This document shows positions 32,647 through 41,516 of a DNA stretch of 64,000 nucleotides, in pieces. The stretch lies in assembly GCF_001856665.1 (NCBI RefSeq), contig NZ_CP017781.1, positions 1,459,501-1,523,500 of the forward strand. The letters are read 5' to 3'. The notes beneath the pieces are model-generated. The model was not told the DNA's origin. It searched no databases and worked only from the letters and a program-made list of their open reading frames with translations. The translations under genes and the position numbers were made by a program. This DNA comes from Rhodobacter xanthinilyticus. Its GTDB lineage: Bacteria; Pseudomonadota; Alphaproteobacteria; Rhodobacterales; Rhodobacteraceae. The stretch's first letter is position 1, and every line of letters begins with the position of its first letter.

Positions 32647-33906
32647 TTACTTGGTGTCGGAAACGGCCGGCCGATAGGCCAGATAGCCGCGCTGTTTGCA
32701 GATATGATCGGCGATATATTTCGCGTCGTGCCAGACCCCCCAGATGAAGGACGAGCCGCGCCGCGTCTGCCAGGGCAGACCGAGGAAATAGACCCCGGGC
32801 TCGGTCGACACGCCGCGCTGATGGGCGGGGCGGCCGGCGGCATCAAAGGCGCCCACCTGCAACCAGCCGTCCTCGCGGCCAAAGCCGGTGGCCCAGATCA
32901 CCGTGGTGATCCCCGCCGCGGCGAGATCGAGCGAGAGCACCGGGTCGGTCATGCAGGCCGGCGCCGGGCCGATCAGATGCGCCTGCGGCTCCTCGGGCAG
33001 GTCGAGCCCATGGCGCGCGACATAAGCATCGGCCTCGGCGAGAAGCCCGAGATAATTCGCGTCGCCCGCGGTGATATTGGCCGCCAGATCGGGCGCGAAG
33101 GTGAGCTTGCCGCCCGCAAACCCCTCGGTCCGGCCCAAAAGCACCATCCCCCCCGCCGCCAGCGCCCGGAAATCGACCGTCGCGCCGCCATGCGCGCCCG
33201 ACACCGCGATGGTGGTGTGCTCGACCCCGGGCGTCGCCTCGGCATCCCATTTGTTCAACACCCCCAGCCACCAGACGAAATCGCGCCCCCGGTAGCGGCG
33301 CGGCGGGCGGCCATGGGGGCCGACCGAGAGATAGACCTTGCGCCCCGCCTCCTGCAGCTCGGCCGCGATCTGCACCCCCGACGAGCCCGAGCCCACGACC
33401 AGCACCGCGCCCGGCGCGAGCTGATCCGGCGCGCGATAGGCCACCGAATGGATCTGCGCGACGCCCGCGCTCTCGGGCAGGATCGGCGGGATCAGCGGGC
33501 GCTGAAACGGCCCGGTCGCGGCCACGACATACTCAGCCTCGACCACGCCCGCCGAGGTCTCGGCGATGAACCCCGCGGCCCCGGGCTTGCGGGTGAGTCG
33601 CGTCACCGCCACGCCCTCGCGGTAAGGCGCGTCGATTTTCTTCGCGTAATCAACGAGATAATCCGCAACCGCCTCTTTGGCGACAAAGGCCTCCGGGTCG
33701 CCCGCGAACGCCATCCCGGGAAAGCGGTCATGCCAGGCCGGCCCGTTCGCCACGAGCGAATCCCACCGCTCCGAGCGCCACCGCTCCGCCAGCCGCGCGC
33801 GCTCGAGCACCAGATGGCCGACCCCCGCCCGCCCCAGATGCTCGCTCATCGCGATCCCCGCCTGACCGCCACCGACGACCAGAACCTCAACCTTCTCGAC
33901 ACCCAT
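32647..33906 (-). CDS. Flavin-containing monooxygenase-like FAD/NAD(P) oxidoreductase
   Basis: The protein has 419 residues from the ATG at 33906. The Rossmann start VEVLVVGGGQAGIAMSEHLGRAG binds FAD. WRSERWDSLVANGPAWHDRFPGM, VVAATGPFQRPLIPP and VLVVGSGSSGVQIAAEL (second GxGxxG, NAD(P)H) follow, then TTVIWATGFGREDGWL. This is the Trk/FMO (CzcO-like) group, which hydroxylates or N/S-oxygenates, or acts as a flavoprotein reductase. The start overlaps the end of the HpaB-like gene by 20 bp, implying translational coupling. Confidence 0.85.
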   Translation of the reverse strand: MGVEKVEVLVVGGGQAGIAMSEHLGRAGVGHLVLERARLAERWRSERWDSLVANGPAWHDRFPGMAFAGDPEAFVAKEAVADYLVDYAKKIDAPYREGVAVTRLTRKPGAAGFIAETSAGVVEAEYVVAATGPFQRPLIPPILPESAGVAQIHSVAYRAPDQLAPGAVLVVGSGSSGVQIAAELQEAGRKVYLSVGPHGRPPRRYRGRDFVWWLGVLNKWDAEATPGVEHTTIAVSGAHGGATVDFRALAAGGMVLLGRTEGFAGGKLTFAPDLAANITAGDANYLGLLAEADAYVARHGLDLPEEPQAHLIGPAPACMTDPVLSLDLAAAGITTVIWATGFGREDGWLQVGAFDAAGRPAHQRGVSTEPGVYFLGLPWQTRRGSSFIWGVWHDAKYIADHICKQRGYLAYRPAVSDTK

Positions 33907-35347
33907 CCTGCGTCCTTTCGCTCTTGTCCGTCGGGGGCCCGCAGCCCGCGCCGCAGCCCAATTCCATCGAAAACCACCGCGTTGCCCGCGGCGCGAGGGC
34001 GCCGGCCGGCGGCGCGGCCCCCGCAGGCGCCGCAATCGCGCCCAGACCGGCCGCGCGCCGCACCAGATCGAGCGGCCCCTCGAAATCGAAATTGCCGTAA
34101 AGCGCGGCGCGCTGGGCCTGCGGCGCGCCCTGCGCCAGCCCGAAATAGCTCAGCCGATGCCCCGCCTGCGCCGAGTTGATCAGCTCGCGCGCAAAACCCA
34201 TCAGCCGCGCGCGATCCTCGTCCTCAGCACCCGCCTCGGGCAGCGCCAGCGCCCCCCCGCACAAGAGCCGCGCCCGGCTCATCGCCGGCCCGAGCCCCTC
34301 GAGCGCCGCCATCCGCCCGGCGTAAAGCATCGCCTGCGCAGGCATCATCAGCCCCCCGGGCGAGCGCTCCGCCAGCGCCACCGCTGCGCTCAGATGCGCC
34401 TCGATCCCGGTGCGATAGGCCGCGAGCGCGACAAGGCTGTCCTGCACGCCCTGATCGGCCTCCCGACCGGCCTGACGCAGCGCCCGGAGCACCGCGCCGA
34501 GGAGCAGATCGGCCTGACGCAAGAGCCTGACCAGAAAGGGAAAGGCGCTGTAACGGTGGCGCGTGGCGCCAAGCAGCCGCGCGGCCTCGGGCTGACGGTA
34601 GAAGAGCAGGTTCTCCCAAGGGATCAGCACGTCGTCGAAGTGCAAGATGCAGTCGATCTCATCGAGCGCAAGGCCGGTGCCGCCCGCCGCCGCCGGCGCA
34701 CAGTGGATCGTCAGCCCGGGCGCCGCGAGATCGCACAGAAACCCGAGCGCCGCCTCGGGCGCGAGCGCGCCCGCCTCGCCCGGCGCCGGGCGCACCAGCA
34801 CCCGGTTCGCCACCGCCGCCGCCGTCGCCACCTTGGCGCCGCGCACCACCACCCCCGCATCGCTCTCGCGCACCGCGTGTAGCGGCGCGCCGCCCGCCGG
34901 CTCGGCCGCCGCCGTCACCTCGAACAGATCCTCGCGCGCCGCGGCCTCGACCTTGGCCGCCACCCCCGCGCCAAACCGCGGGTCGAGCGCATCGAGCGCG
35001 GGCGCGGCATCGAGCAGCGCCCAGAACTCGCCCGAGGTCTCATCGCCCAGCCGCAGCGGCAGCCCGCCAAGCGCATCGAGCACCACCTCCGCCGCGCGCC
35101 GCTTGGCCCACCAATCGGCCTGCGCATAGGGCAGGGCGGCGGCCACCGTGCAGGGCTCGCCCGCGCGGATCTGGGTCAGAAGCGGAGCGGTGGCGGCCTC
35201 CTGCGCGAGGTCATGGACCCGCGCCCGCGCCGCGATCATCGGCGCAAACCCCGGCGCGCGCGTCACATCCGACACCCGCGCGCCGCCGCACAGAACGTGG
35301 CGGGCATCGCGGATCGAGGCCAGATAGGCGGCGCCGGTGCGGATCAT
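33887..35347 (-). CDS. HpaB-family FADH2-dependent aromatic monooxygenase
   Basis: A 486-residue relative of 4-hydroxyphenylacetate 3-monooxygenase (HpaB). Family features are RTGAAYLASIRDARHVLCGGARVSDVT at the N-terminus, GAPLHAVRESDAGVVVRGAKVATAAAVANRVLV and DFDDVLIPWENLLFYRQ in the centre, and the acyl-CoA-dehydrogenase-like helical C-terminus. The protein ends with a Cys-rich tail (ELGCGAGCGPPTDK) that is unusual for the family. Such enzymes need reduced flavin from a partner. No HpaC-type reductase is in the window, and the adjacent FAD oxidoreductase might serve. A LysR box lies 84 bp upstream. Confidence 0.82.
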   Translation of the reverse strand: MIRTGAAYLASIRDARHVLCGGARVSDVTRAPGFAPMIAARARVHDLAQEAATAPLLTQIRAGEPCTVAAALPYAQADWWAKRRAAEVVLDALGGLPLRLGDETSGEFWALLDAAPALDALDPRFGAGVAAKVEAAAREDLFEVTAAAEPAGGAPLHAVRESDAGVVVRGAKVATAAAVANRVLVRPAPGEAGALAPEAALGFLCDLAAPGLTIHCAPAAAGGTGLALDEIDCILHFDDVLIPWENLLFYRQPEAARLLGATRHRYSAFPFLVRLLRQADLLLGAVLRALRQAGREADQGVQDSLVALAAYRTGIEAHLSAAVALAERSPGGLMMPAQAMLYAGRMAALEGLGPAMSRARLLCGGALALPEAGAEDEDRARLMGFARELINSAQAGHRLSYFGLAQGAPQAQRAALYGNFDFEGPLDLVRRAAGLGAIAAPAGAAPPAGALAPRATRWFSMELGCGAGCGPPTDKSERTQDGCREG

Positions 35348-35431
35348 CGGGGTGGGCTCCTGAGCAGATATCTCCCGCCCAGGCTCGCAAAGGCGCGGCT
35401 TCGGAAAAAGTATAAGATTTATCCGCCGGGC

Positions 35432-35446
35432 TTAGGAGAAACCTAA
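35432..35446. promoter_or_regulatory. LysR-type box upstream of the HpaB-like gene
   Basis: TTAG-GAGAAAC-CTAA, extended to a perfect CTTAGG/CCTAAG palindrome. On the minus strand it is followed 20 bp downstream by TTATACT, a good -10, so the box covers the -35 region. It matches the boxes at 28925 and 29914 exactly in half-sites and spacing. Confidence 0.75.
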
Positions 35447-35469
35447 GTCAAGCGCCCCGGCGGCAGATT

Positions 35470-35522
35470 GCGTATTTTTGCCAAGAAGAAACGGATGGGG
35501 TTTCTTCTTGGTGCAAATACGC
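35470..35522. terminator. Long AT-containing inverted repeat, terminator of the acyl-CoA synthetase gene
   Basis: The left arm GCGTATTTTTGCCAAGAAG... (35470-35491) pairs with 35501-35522 at 19 of 22 positions. It lies 54 bp past the synthetase stop and upstream of the HpaB promoter. A second copy with the same outer arms is at 56633-56718, so this is a dispersed repeat used as a terminator. Confidence 0.75.
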
Positions 35523-35575
35523 AAAATCCGCCGCCGGGGCCCGCGGCTCGTCCGGGAAGAGGGGCCGCGGCCGCC

Positions 35576-37216
35576 TCAGCCTTGCAGCTCCATCTCGCGT
35601 GCCCGGTCGCGCAGGAGGAATTTCTGCACCTTGCCGGTCGAGGTTTTCGGCAGATCGCCGAAGACCACGGTTTTCGGCGCCTTGAAATGGGCCATGTTCT
35701 GGCGGCAATGCGCGATCAGCTCGGCCTCGCCGATCGTCGAGCCCTTGCGCAGCGTGACGAAGGCGCAGGGCGTCTCGCCCCAGCGCTCATGCGGGCGCGC
35801 GACCACCGCGGCCTCCATCACCTCGGGGTGTTTGTAGAGCACATCCTCGACCTCGATCGAGGAGATGTTCTCGCCGCCCGAGATGATGATATCCTTCGAG
35901 CGGTCCTTGAGCTCGATATAGCCATCGGGATGCATGACGCCGAGATCGCCCGAGGCGAACCAGCCGCCGCGGAAGGCCTCGTCGGTGGCCGAGGGGTTCT
36001 TCAGATAGCCCTTCATCACATTGTTGCCGCGCATGAAGATCTCGCCCATCGTCTGGCCATCGGCGGGCACCGGCTCCATCGTATCGGGGTGGGCGACCAT
36101 CAGATCTTCCATCGCATGGTTGCGCACGCCCTGGCGGGCCTTGAGCCGCGCGCGTTCGGGCAGCGGCAGCGCGTCCCATTCCTCATGCCAGGCGCAGGTG
36201 ACAGCCGGGCCATAGGTCTCGGTCAGCCCATAGCCATGGGTCACGTCAAAGCCGAGCGCCTCCATCTTCTCGATGATCACCGCGGGCGGCGGCGCGCCGC
36301 CGGTGAGCACCTTGATGCCGGGGGCAAGGCCCTCCTTCATCTCGGCGGGCGCATGGACGAGCATCGCAAGCACCACCGAGGCGCCGCAGAAATGCGTCAC
36401 GCCCTCGGCCTTCATCGCCCGGAAGATCGCCTCGTCGCGCACCGCGCGCAGGCAGACCGCCACCCCGGCCGCCGCCGCGATCGTCCAGGGGAAGCACCAG
36501 CCGTTGCAATGGAACATCGGCAGCGTCCAGAGGTAGACCGGCCGGTCGCCCATGTTCCAGGCGACGATATTGGTCATCGCGTTGAGATGCGCGCCGCGGT
36601 GGTGATAGATCACGCCCTTCGGGTTGCCGGTGGTGCCGGACGTATAGTTGAGCGTGATCGCATCCCATTCGCTCTCCGGCCGGCGCCAGGCGAAATTGGG
36701 CGTGCCCTCGGCCAGCAGCGCCTCATAATCGAGCGCGCCGATCTTGCGCGCCGGGCCAAAGCTCGGGTCGGTGATATTGACGACGAGAAGGTTGCGCCGC
36801 CCCGCGATATGGACCGCCCGGTCGACGATCTCGGCAAATTCCGGGTCGACGAAGATCACCTTGGTCTCGGCGTGGCTGAGGATGAAGGCCACCGCCTCGG
36901 CATCGAGGCGCGTGTTGATCGCGTTCAGCACCGCCCCGGTCATCGGCACGGCGAAATGCGCCTCGAACATCTCGGGAATATTGGTCGCCATGATCGAGAT
37001 CGTATCGCCCGGCCCATAGCCGCGCGCCGCGAGCGCCCCGGCCATCTGCCGGCAGCGCGCATAGGTCTCACCCCAGCTGCGCCGGGTCTCGTTATAGACC
37101 ACCGCGAGCCGGTTCGGAAACACCCGCGCCGAGCGCTCCAGGAAGCTCACCGGCGTCAGCGCGAGATAATTCGCCGGGGTCTGCTCCACCCCGATGTTGT
37201 AGATATTGTGCTCCAT
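35576..37216 (-). CDS. AMP-forming acyl-CoA synthetase
   Basis: A 546-residue ANL-superfamily enzyme converting a carboxylic acid, ATP and CoA into acyl-CoA. Motifs: A3 LNYTSGTTGNPKGVIYHHRGAH, A5 VTHGYGLTETYGPAV, A7 GWFASGDLGVMHPDGYIELKDRSKDIIISGGENIS, and A10 LPKTSTGKVQKFLLR with the catalytic Lys. The overall pattern is of medium-chain or aryl acyl-CoA ligases (FadK/AlkK-like). It is separated from the HpaB-like gene by a terminator, so it may be a separate unit of the same pathway. Confidence 0.92.
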   Translation of the reverse strand: MEHNIYNIGVEQTPANYLALTPVSFLERSARVFPNRLAVVYNETRRSWGETYARCRQMAGALAARGYGPGDTISIMATNIPEMFEAHFAVPMTGAVLNAINTRLDAEAVAFILSHAETKVIFVDPEFAEIVDRAVHIAGRRNLLVVNITDPSFGPARKIGALDYEALLAEGTPNFAWRRPESEWDAITLNYTSGTTGNPKGVIYHHRGAHLNAMTNIVAWNMGDRPVYLWTLPMFHCNGWCFPWTIAAAAGVAVCLRAVRDEAIFRAMKAEGVTHFCGASVVLAMLVHAPAEMKEGLAPGIKVLTGGAPPPAVIIEKMEALGFDVTHGYGLTETYGPAVTCAWHEEWDALPLPERARLKARQGVRNHAMEDLMVAHPDTMEPVPADGQTMGEIFMRGNNVMKGYLKNPSATDEAFRGGWFASGDLGVMHPDGYIELKDRSKDIIISGGENISSIEVEDVLYKHPEVMEAAVVARPHERWGETPCAFVTLRKGSTIGEAELIAHCRQNMAHFKAPKTVVFGDLPKTSTGKVQKFLLRDRAREMELQG

Positions 37217-37595
37217 CGTTCCTCCCGAATGGCTGGGGCTCAGGGCCCGGTCGCAAACCCGGCGGGGGAGGAGGGGGGCGGCAAGCGCGGCGCGGGGGCG
37301 CCCGAAGCGCCGCCCGCGACGTCGGAGGAGGTGACGCGCGGGCGGCTGGATGCGCCGGCACGCATCCGACGGCCCGGCGGGGTGCAGATCAACCCCCGCG
37401 CAAACCGTATCTCGTCAATTTCGGCGGTCTCCTCCCGCTTGTCGCGCCAGATCCTCCAAACCCGGCGAGCCAGAAACTATGGCCAGACCCGTGTTGCGCA
37501 AGTTTTCTTCAATTGTAGCGAATTGTGACGGGGCGCATTCTGGCCTTGGGGCGCGGGGGCGGATCGTGCAATCTGGCCCCGAGGAGAGAGCCCCG
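37217..37595. other. Gene-free stretch between divergent synthetase and sensor-kinase genes
   Basis: No coding sequence is supported. The stretch should contain two divergent promoters. The left half is GC-rich and featureless. Near 37511-37530 is a direct repeat of AATTGT (AATTGTAGCG then AATTGTGACG), in the most AT-rich part of the stretch and 65 bp before the kinase start. That is a possible regulator or polymerase site. Confidence 0.4.
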
Positions 37596-39580
37596 ATGCC
37601 GCCAGAAACCGCCGACCCGCGCCGCGCCGCGCTCCTGAGCGAGGCGCTCCATGAGCTCGAACAGGGCTATGCGGTCTTTGATGAGCACTTCCGCCTCGTC
37701 GCCTGGAACGAGCGGTTCTTCGCGCTGCATGATTTCCCGCTCGAACTGGCCGCGCCGGGGGTGGAATACCGCGCCTTTGTCACGCTCTTCGCCGAGCGGG
37801 GCGATTATGGCCCGGGCGAGCCTGAGCGGCTTGTCGCCTGGCGGCTGGCGGGGGCGGCGCGCCATGAGCGGATCCAGATCGATCTGGCGAAACCCGGCGG
37901 GCGGGTGATCGAGGCGGTGGGGCGGCATCTGCCCTCGGGGGGTATCTGTCGACCTGCGCCGATGTCACCGACCGGCGCCGCCATGAGGCGCGGCTCGAGG
38001 CGGCGGTCGAGGAGCGCTCGCGCGCGCTGAGCGCGTCCGAGGCGCGGCTGGCGCTGATCGCCGACGAGGTGCCCGCCGGCATCGCCCATATCGACCGCGA
38101 GATGCGCTTTCTCTACGCCAACCGCCGCTTTGCCGCCGCCTATGGCAAGCGCCCGGGCGAGGTGATCGGGGTCTCGGCGGGCGCGCTTTTGCACCCGCGC
38201 ACGATGGCGCAATCGAGCCGCTATTTCGAACAGGCCCGGCGCGGCGCGCAGGTCGATTTCGAGATGCGCATCGAGCTGCCCGGGGGCCGCGTCAAGGAGA
38301 TCCGCACGCTCCTGCGCCCCGAGACGCTGACCGCGCCCGAGGCGGGCGCCCCCGGCGAGGTGATCGGCTTTTATCTCCTCTCGATCGACGTGACGCGGCG
38401 CAAGGCCACCACCGGCGCCTTGATGCGGGCGCAAAAGATGGATGCGCTGGGCCGGATGGCGAGCGGGATCTCGCATGATTTCAACAACTTGCTGACCGTT
38501 CTTCTGGGCAATCTGCTGCCCCTCTCCGATGAGCTCGCCACCCGCGAGGGCCTCGCGCCGCTCAACGCGGAATATCTCGCCCCCGCGATCTCGGCCGCGC
38601 GGCGGGGGGCGGCGCTGACCAGCCGGCTCTTGACGCTCGCCCGGCGCGAGCAATATGCCCCCGAGCCCACCGATATCGCCGAGGCGGTGGCGGAGATCTG
38701 TGCGCTCTTGCGCAGCTCGCTGCCGCGCGGGCTTGACCTTCTGGAGGAAAGCGCCGCGGGCCTGCCGCAAGCGCTCGTCGATCGGGCGGGGCTCGAGATG
38801 GCGCTGCTCAATCTCGTGCTCAACGCCCGCGATGCGACCGGCGGCACCGGCGCGATCCGCGTCACGCTCGATTGCCACAGCCTGCCGCCGGGCGAGGCGG
38901 AGCTCCTCTATCTGCCCGCGGGCCGCTATCTGCGGCTGCGGGTCGCCGATGACGGCTGCGGCATGTCGGCCGAACAGGTCGAGCGGATCTTCGAGCCGTT
39001 CTTCACCTCGAAGGCGGCGGGCGGCGGCTCGGGGCTCGGGCTCTCGATGGTCTATGGCTTCGTCAAGCAATCGAACGGCGCGATCCATGTCGAGAGCGCG
39101 CCGGGGCAGGGGGCGGTCTTCTCGATCCTGCTGCCCGAGGTCGAGGGCGCGGGCGCCGCGCCCACGCCCGCCGCCCCGCCCGCCGCCGTCCCCGCCGCGC
39201 GCCCGCTCGTGCTGCTTGTCGAGGATGACCGCGAGCTGCGGCGCAGCCTGCGGCGGCGGATCGCGGCGCTGGGCTATCCGATCCTCGAGGCCGAGACCGG
39301 CGCCGAGGCGCAGGCGCTCGCGGTGCGGGTGGGCTCGGTGGGGATCGTGCTCTCCGATATCGACCTCGGCGCCGCTCCCGACGGGCTCGCGCTCGCGCGC
39401 CATCTGCGCGCCACCCGCCCCGGGATCGGGCTTGCGCTGATGAGCGGGCGGGGCGATCTTCTGGCGCGCGCGGCGCTCGATCTGCCCGGTGTGGCGCTGC
39501 TGGCCAAACCCTTTGACGAGGCCGAACTTGTCCAGACCCTGCGCGCCGCGCAGGCCCAAGCCCCGAAAGGCGCGCGATGA
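37596..39580 (+). pseudogene. PAS hybrid histidine kinase with receiver, frameshifted
   Basis: Two frames together encode one kinase of about 661 residues. The first (from the ATG at 37596, GAGGAGAG upstream) has a PAS domain (LEQGYAVFDEHFRLVAWNERFFALHDFPLE). The frame breaks in six G at 37937-37942; one extra base restores YLSTCADVTDRRRHEARLEAAVEERSRALSASEARL and a second PAS (DEVPAGIAHIDREMRFLYANRRF). A HisKA core (GRMASGISHDFNNLLTVLLGN), HATPase (FFTSKAAGGGSGLGLSMVYGFVKQSNG) and C-terminal receiver (LLVEDDRELRRSLRR..., VLSDIDLGAAPDGL) follow. The C-terminus overlaps the next regulator gene by 4 bp. Either a recent lesion or a homopolymer error. Confidence 0.82.
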
Positions 39581-40308
39581 GCCAGCTGATCTACCTCCTC
39601 GAGGATGACCCCGATATCACCCGGCTGATCGAGCGCACGCTGACCCAGCAGGGCTTCACCCCCCGCAGCTTCCGCCGCCTCGCCGAGATCGAGCGCGCGC
39701 TGCGCCGCGAGCTGCCCGATCTGTGCCTGATTGACCTGTCGCTGCCCGATGGCGACGGGCTCGGGCTGATCGGCTCGGGGGCGCTGCCGCCCTCGGTGCC
39801 GCGCGTGATCGTGACCGGGCGCGGCTCGGTCACCGACCGGGTGGTGGGGCTCGAGATCGGCGCGGATGATTACATCGTCAAACCTTTCGAGCCGCGCGAG
39901 CTCGCCGCGCGGCTGCGCGCGGTCTTGCGGCGCGCGCGCGGGGGCGCGGGGCCCGGCGCCGCCGCCGCGGGCGCCGAGCCCGCGCCCGAGACCGCCCGCT
40001 TTGGCGGCTGGCGCGCCAATCTCTCCGCCTGCCGGCTCGCGCATGAGGATGGCCGCCAGATCGCGCTCTCCTCCTCCGAGACCCGCCTCCTCGAGGCGCT
40101 CCTGCGCGCGCCGGGCCGGGTGATGAGCCGCTCGCAGCTCCTCGACGCGACGCAGGGGCGCTCGGACGAGCCCTTCGACCGCTCGATCGACGCGCGGGTG
40201 TGCCGGTTGCGGCGCAAGATCGAGCCGCGCCCGCAAGACCCGGAGATCATCCGCACCGTCTATGGCGCGGGCTATATCCTGACGGTGGATGTCACCTGGG
40301 AGGGCTGA
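39577..40308 (+). CDS. OmpR-type response regulator
   Basis: A 243-residue regulator with receiver (2-115, acidic pocket E9-D10-D11, acceptor Asp53 in DLCLIDLSLPDGDG, Lys in DDYIVKPFEPREL). A Gly/Ala-rich linker (about 126-145) leads to a winged helix (LSSSETRLLEALLRAPGRVMSRSQLLDATQGR, SIDARVCRLRRKIEP, TVYGAGYILTVDV). The linker is longer than usual. Overlap with the hybrid kinase gene implies a cognate pair. Target genes are not indicated by the sequence. Confidence 0.92.
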   Translation: MSQLIYLLEDDPDITRLIERTLTQQGFTPRSFRRLAEIERALRRELPDLCLIDLSLPDGDGLGLIGSGALPPSVPRVIVTGRGSVTDRVVGLEIGADDYIVKPFEPRELAARLRAVLRRARGGAGPGAAAAGAEPAPETARFGGWRANLSACRLAHEDGRQIALSSSETRLLEALLRAPGRVMSRSQLLDATQGRSDEPFDRSIDARVCRLRRKIEPRPQDPEIIRTVYGAGYILTVDVTWEG

Positions 40309-40419
40309 AAGTGCCCAAAATTTCAGCAAGGCCCGCGCCGGGGGCGATTGTTTTGCCGCCCGGCCTCCCCATATCTGACCCAAACGCGCCGCATCGGCGC
40401 AGGATATGGACGACAGATC

Positions 40420-41394
40420 ATGGCACAAACCACCCTGAAGAGCCCCTATGAGGTGCTGGGCGTGGCCAAGACGGCCAGCGCGGCGCAGATCAAGAAAGCC
40501 TATCGCAAGCTCGCCAAGGAGCTGCACCCCGACCAGACCGGCAACGACCCCGCCAAAGCCGAGCGTTTCAAGGAGGTCGCCGCCGCCTATGACCTTCTCG
40601 GCGACACCGAGAAACGCGCGAAATTCGACGCGGGGATACTTGATGCGCAGGGCAATGAGCGCGCGCCCGAGCCGCCCTTTGGCGCGCGCGGCGGCCCCTG
40701 GGGGGCGCGGCCCGGCGCCCACCCGGGCGCCCATCCCGGCACGCAGGGCTTTGACTTCTCGGGGAATTTCGACGATCTGGGCGATATCTTCGCGCAGGCC
40801 TTCCGCGCGGGCCAGGGCCAGGGGTTTGGCGGCTTTGGCGGGGCGCGCGGCGGCGCCGGCCCGCGCCCGATGCGCGGCGAGGATCTGCAATTTCATATCG
40901 AGGTGAGCTTCCTCGAGGCGCTTTTGGGCGCGAAGAAGACCCTCGGCCTGCCCGAGATCGGCCGCCTCGAGGTCACCATCCCGGCCGGGATCGCGGAGGG
41001 GCAGGTGCTGCGGCTCGCGGGCAAGGGCGCGCCCGGGGCGAATGGCGGGGCCGCGGGCGACGCCTATCTGCGGGTGAGCGTGGCGCCCGACGCGCGGTTC
41101 GCGCGCGAGGGCGACGATGTGGTGATGGATCTGCCGATCTCGATCGACGAGGCGGTCTTGGGCGCCACCATCGAGGCCGAGATCCCGGGCGGGCGGGTGC
41201 GGCTCAAGGTGCCGCCGATGAGCTCCTCGGGGCGGATGCTGCGGCTGCGCGGCAAGGGCGTGCCGCGCAAGGGGGGCGCGGGCGATCTGCGCGTGCGGCT
41301 CAAGATCGTGCTGCCCGAGACGGGCGATGCGGGGCTGACCGAGGCGATCAAGACCTGGCGCGCGGCCCAGTCCTACGACCCCCGCGCCCAATAA
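40420..41394 (+). CDS. CbpA-like DnaJ co-chaperone
   Basis: A 324-residue class II J-domain protein. The J-domain occupies about residues 7-72, with the HPD tripeptide in ELHPDQTGND that stimulates DnaK. A Gly/Phe-rich segment (about 88-150) follows, then two beta-barrel substrate-binding domains (DLQFHIEVSFLEALLGAKKTLGLPE..., LRVSVAPDARFAREGDDVVMDLPISIDEAVLGATIEAEIPGGRVRLKVP). There is no Cys-rich zinc finger, which separates it from DnaJ proper. The ATG at 40420 was chosen because upstream codons are not J-domain-like. It stands alone, with a convergent terminator after it. Confidence 0.9.
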   Translation: MAQTTLKSPYEVLGVAKTASAAQIKKAYRKLAKELHPDQTGNDPAKAERFKEVAAAYDLLGDTEKRAKFDAGILDAQGNERAPEPPFGARGGPWGARPGAHPGAHPGTQGFDFSGNFDDLGDIFAQAFRAGQGQGFGGFGGARGGAGPRPMRGEDLQFHIEVSFLEALLGAKKTLGLPEIGRLEVTIPAGIAEGQVLRLAGKGAPGANGGAAGDAYLRVSVAPDARFAREGDDVVMDLPISIDEAVLGATIEAEIPGGRVRLKVPPMSSSGRMLRLRGKGVPRKGGAGDLRVRLKIVLPETGDAGLTEAIKTWRAAQSYDPRAQ

Positions 41395-41396
41395 CG

Positions 41397-41439
41397 AAAA
41401 AACCCGCGCGGCCCCGGGGCGGACCCGGGGCGGCGCGGG
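41397..41439 (-). terminator. Terminator of the ydc-like operon
   Basis: A long, nearly perfect GC inverted repeat (41403-41418 with 41424-41439) is followed on the minus strand by TTTTTTCG. It ends the operon whose last gene stops at 41517, and lies just beyond the convergent dnaJ-like gene. Confidence 0.8.
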
Positions 41440-41516
41440 AGGTGCGCGGGCAGGGGACCGGCCCGCGCGGGGAAGCGCCAGGCGGGTCTTGCCCCGCCCG
41501 ACGGCATCTCAACGCC

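Noticed and set aside
35468-37528. 686-codon plus-strand frame opposite the acyl-CoA synthetase
   Set aside because: The minus-strand synthetase has all ANL motifs; the opposite product is His/Arg-rich without domains.
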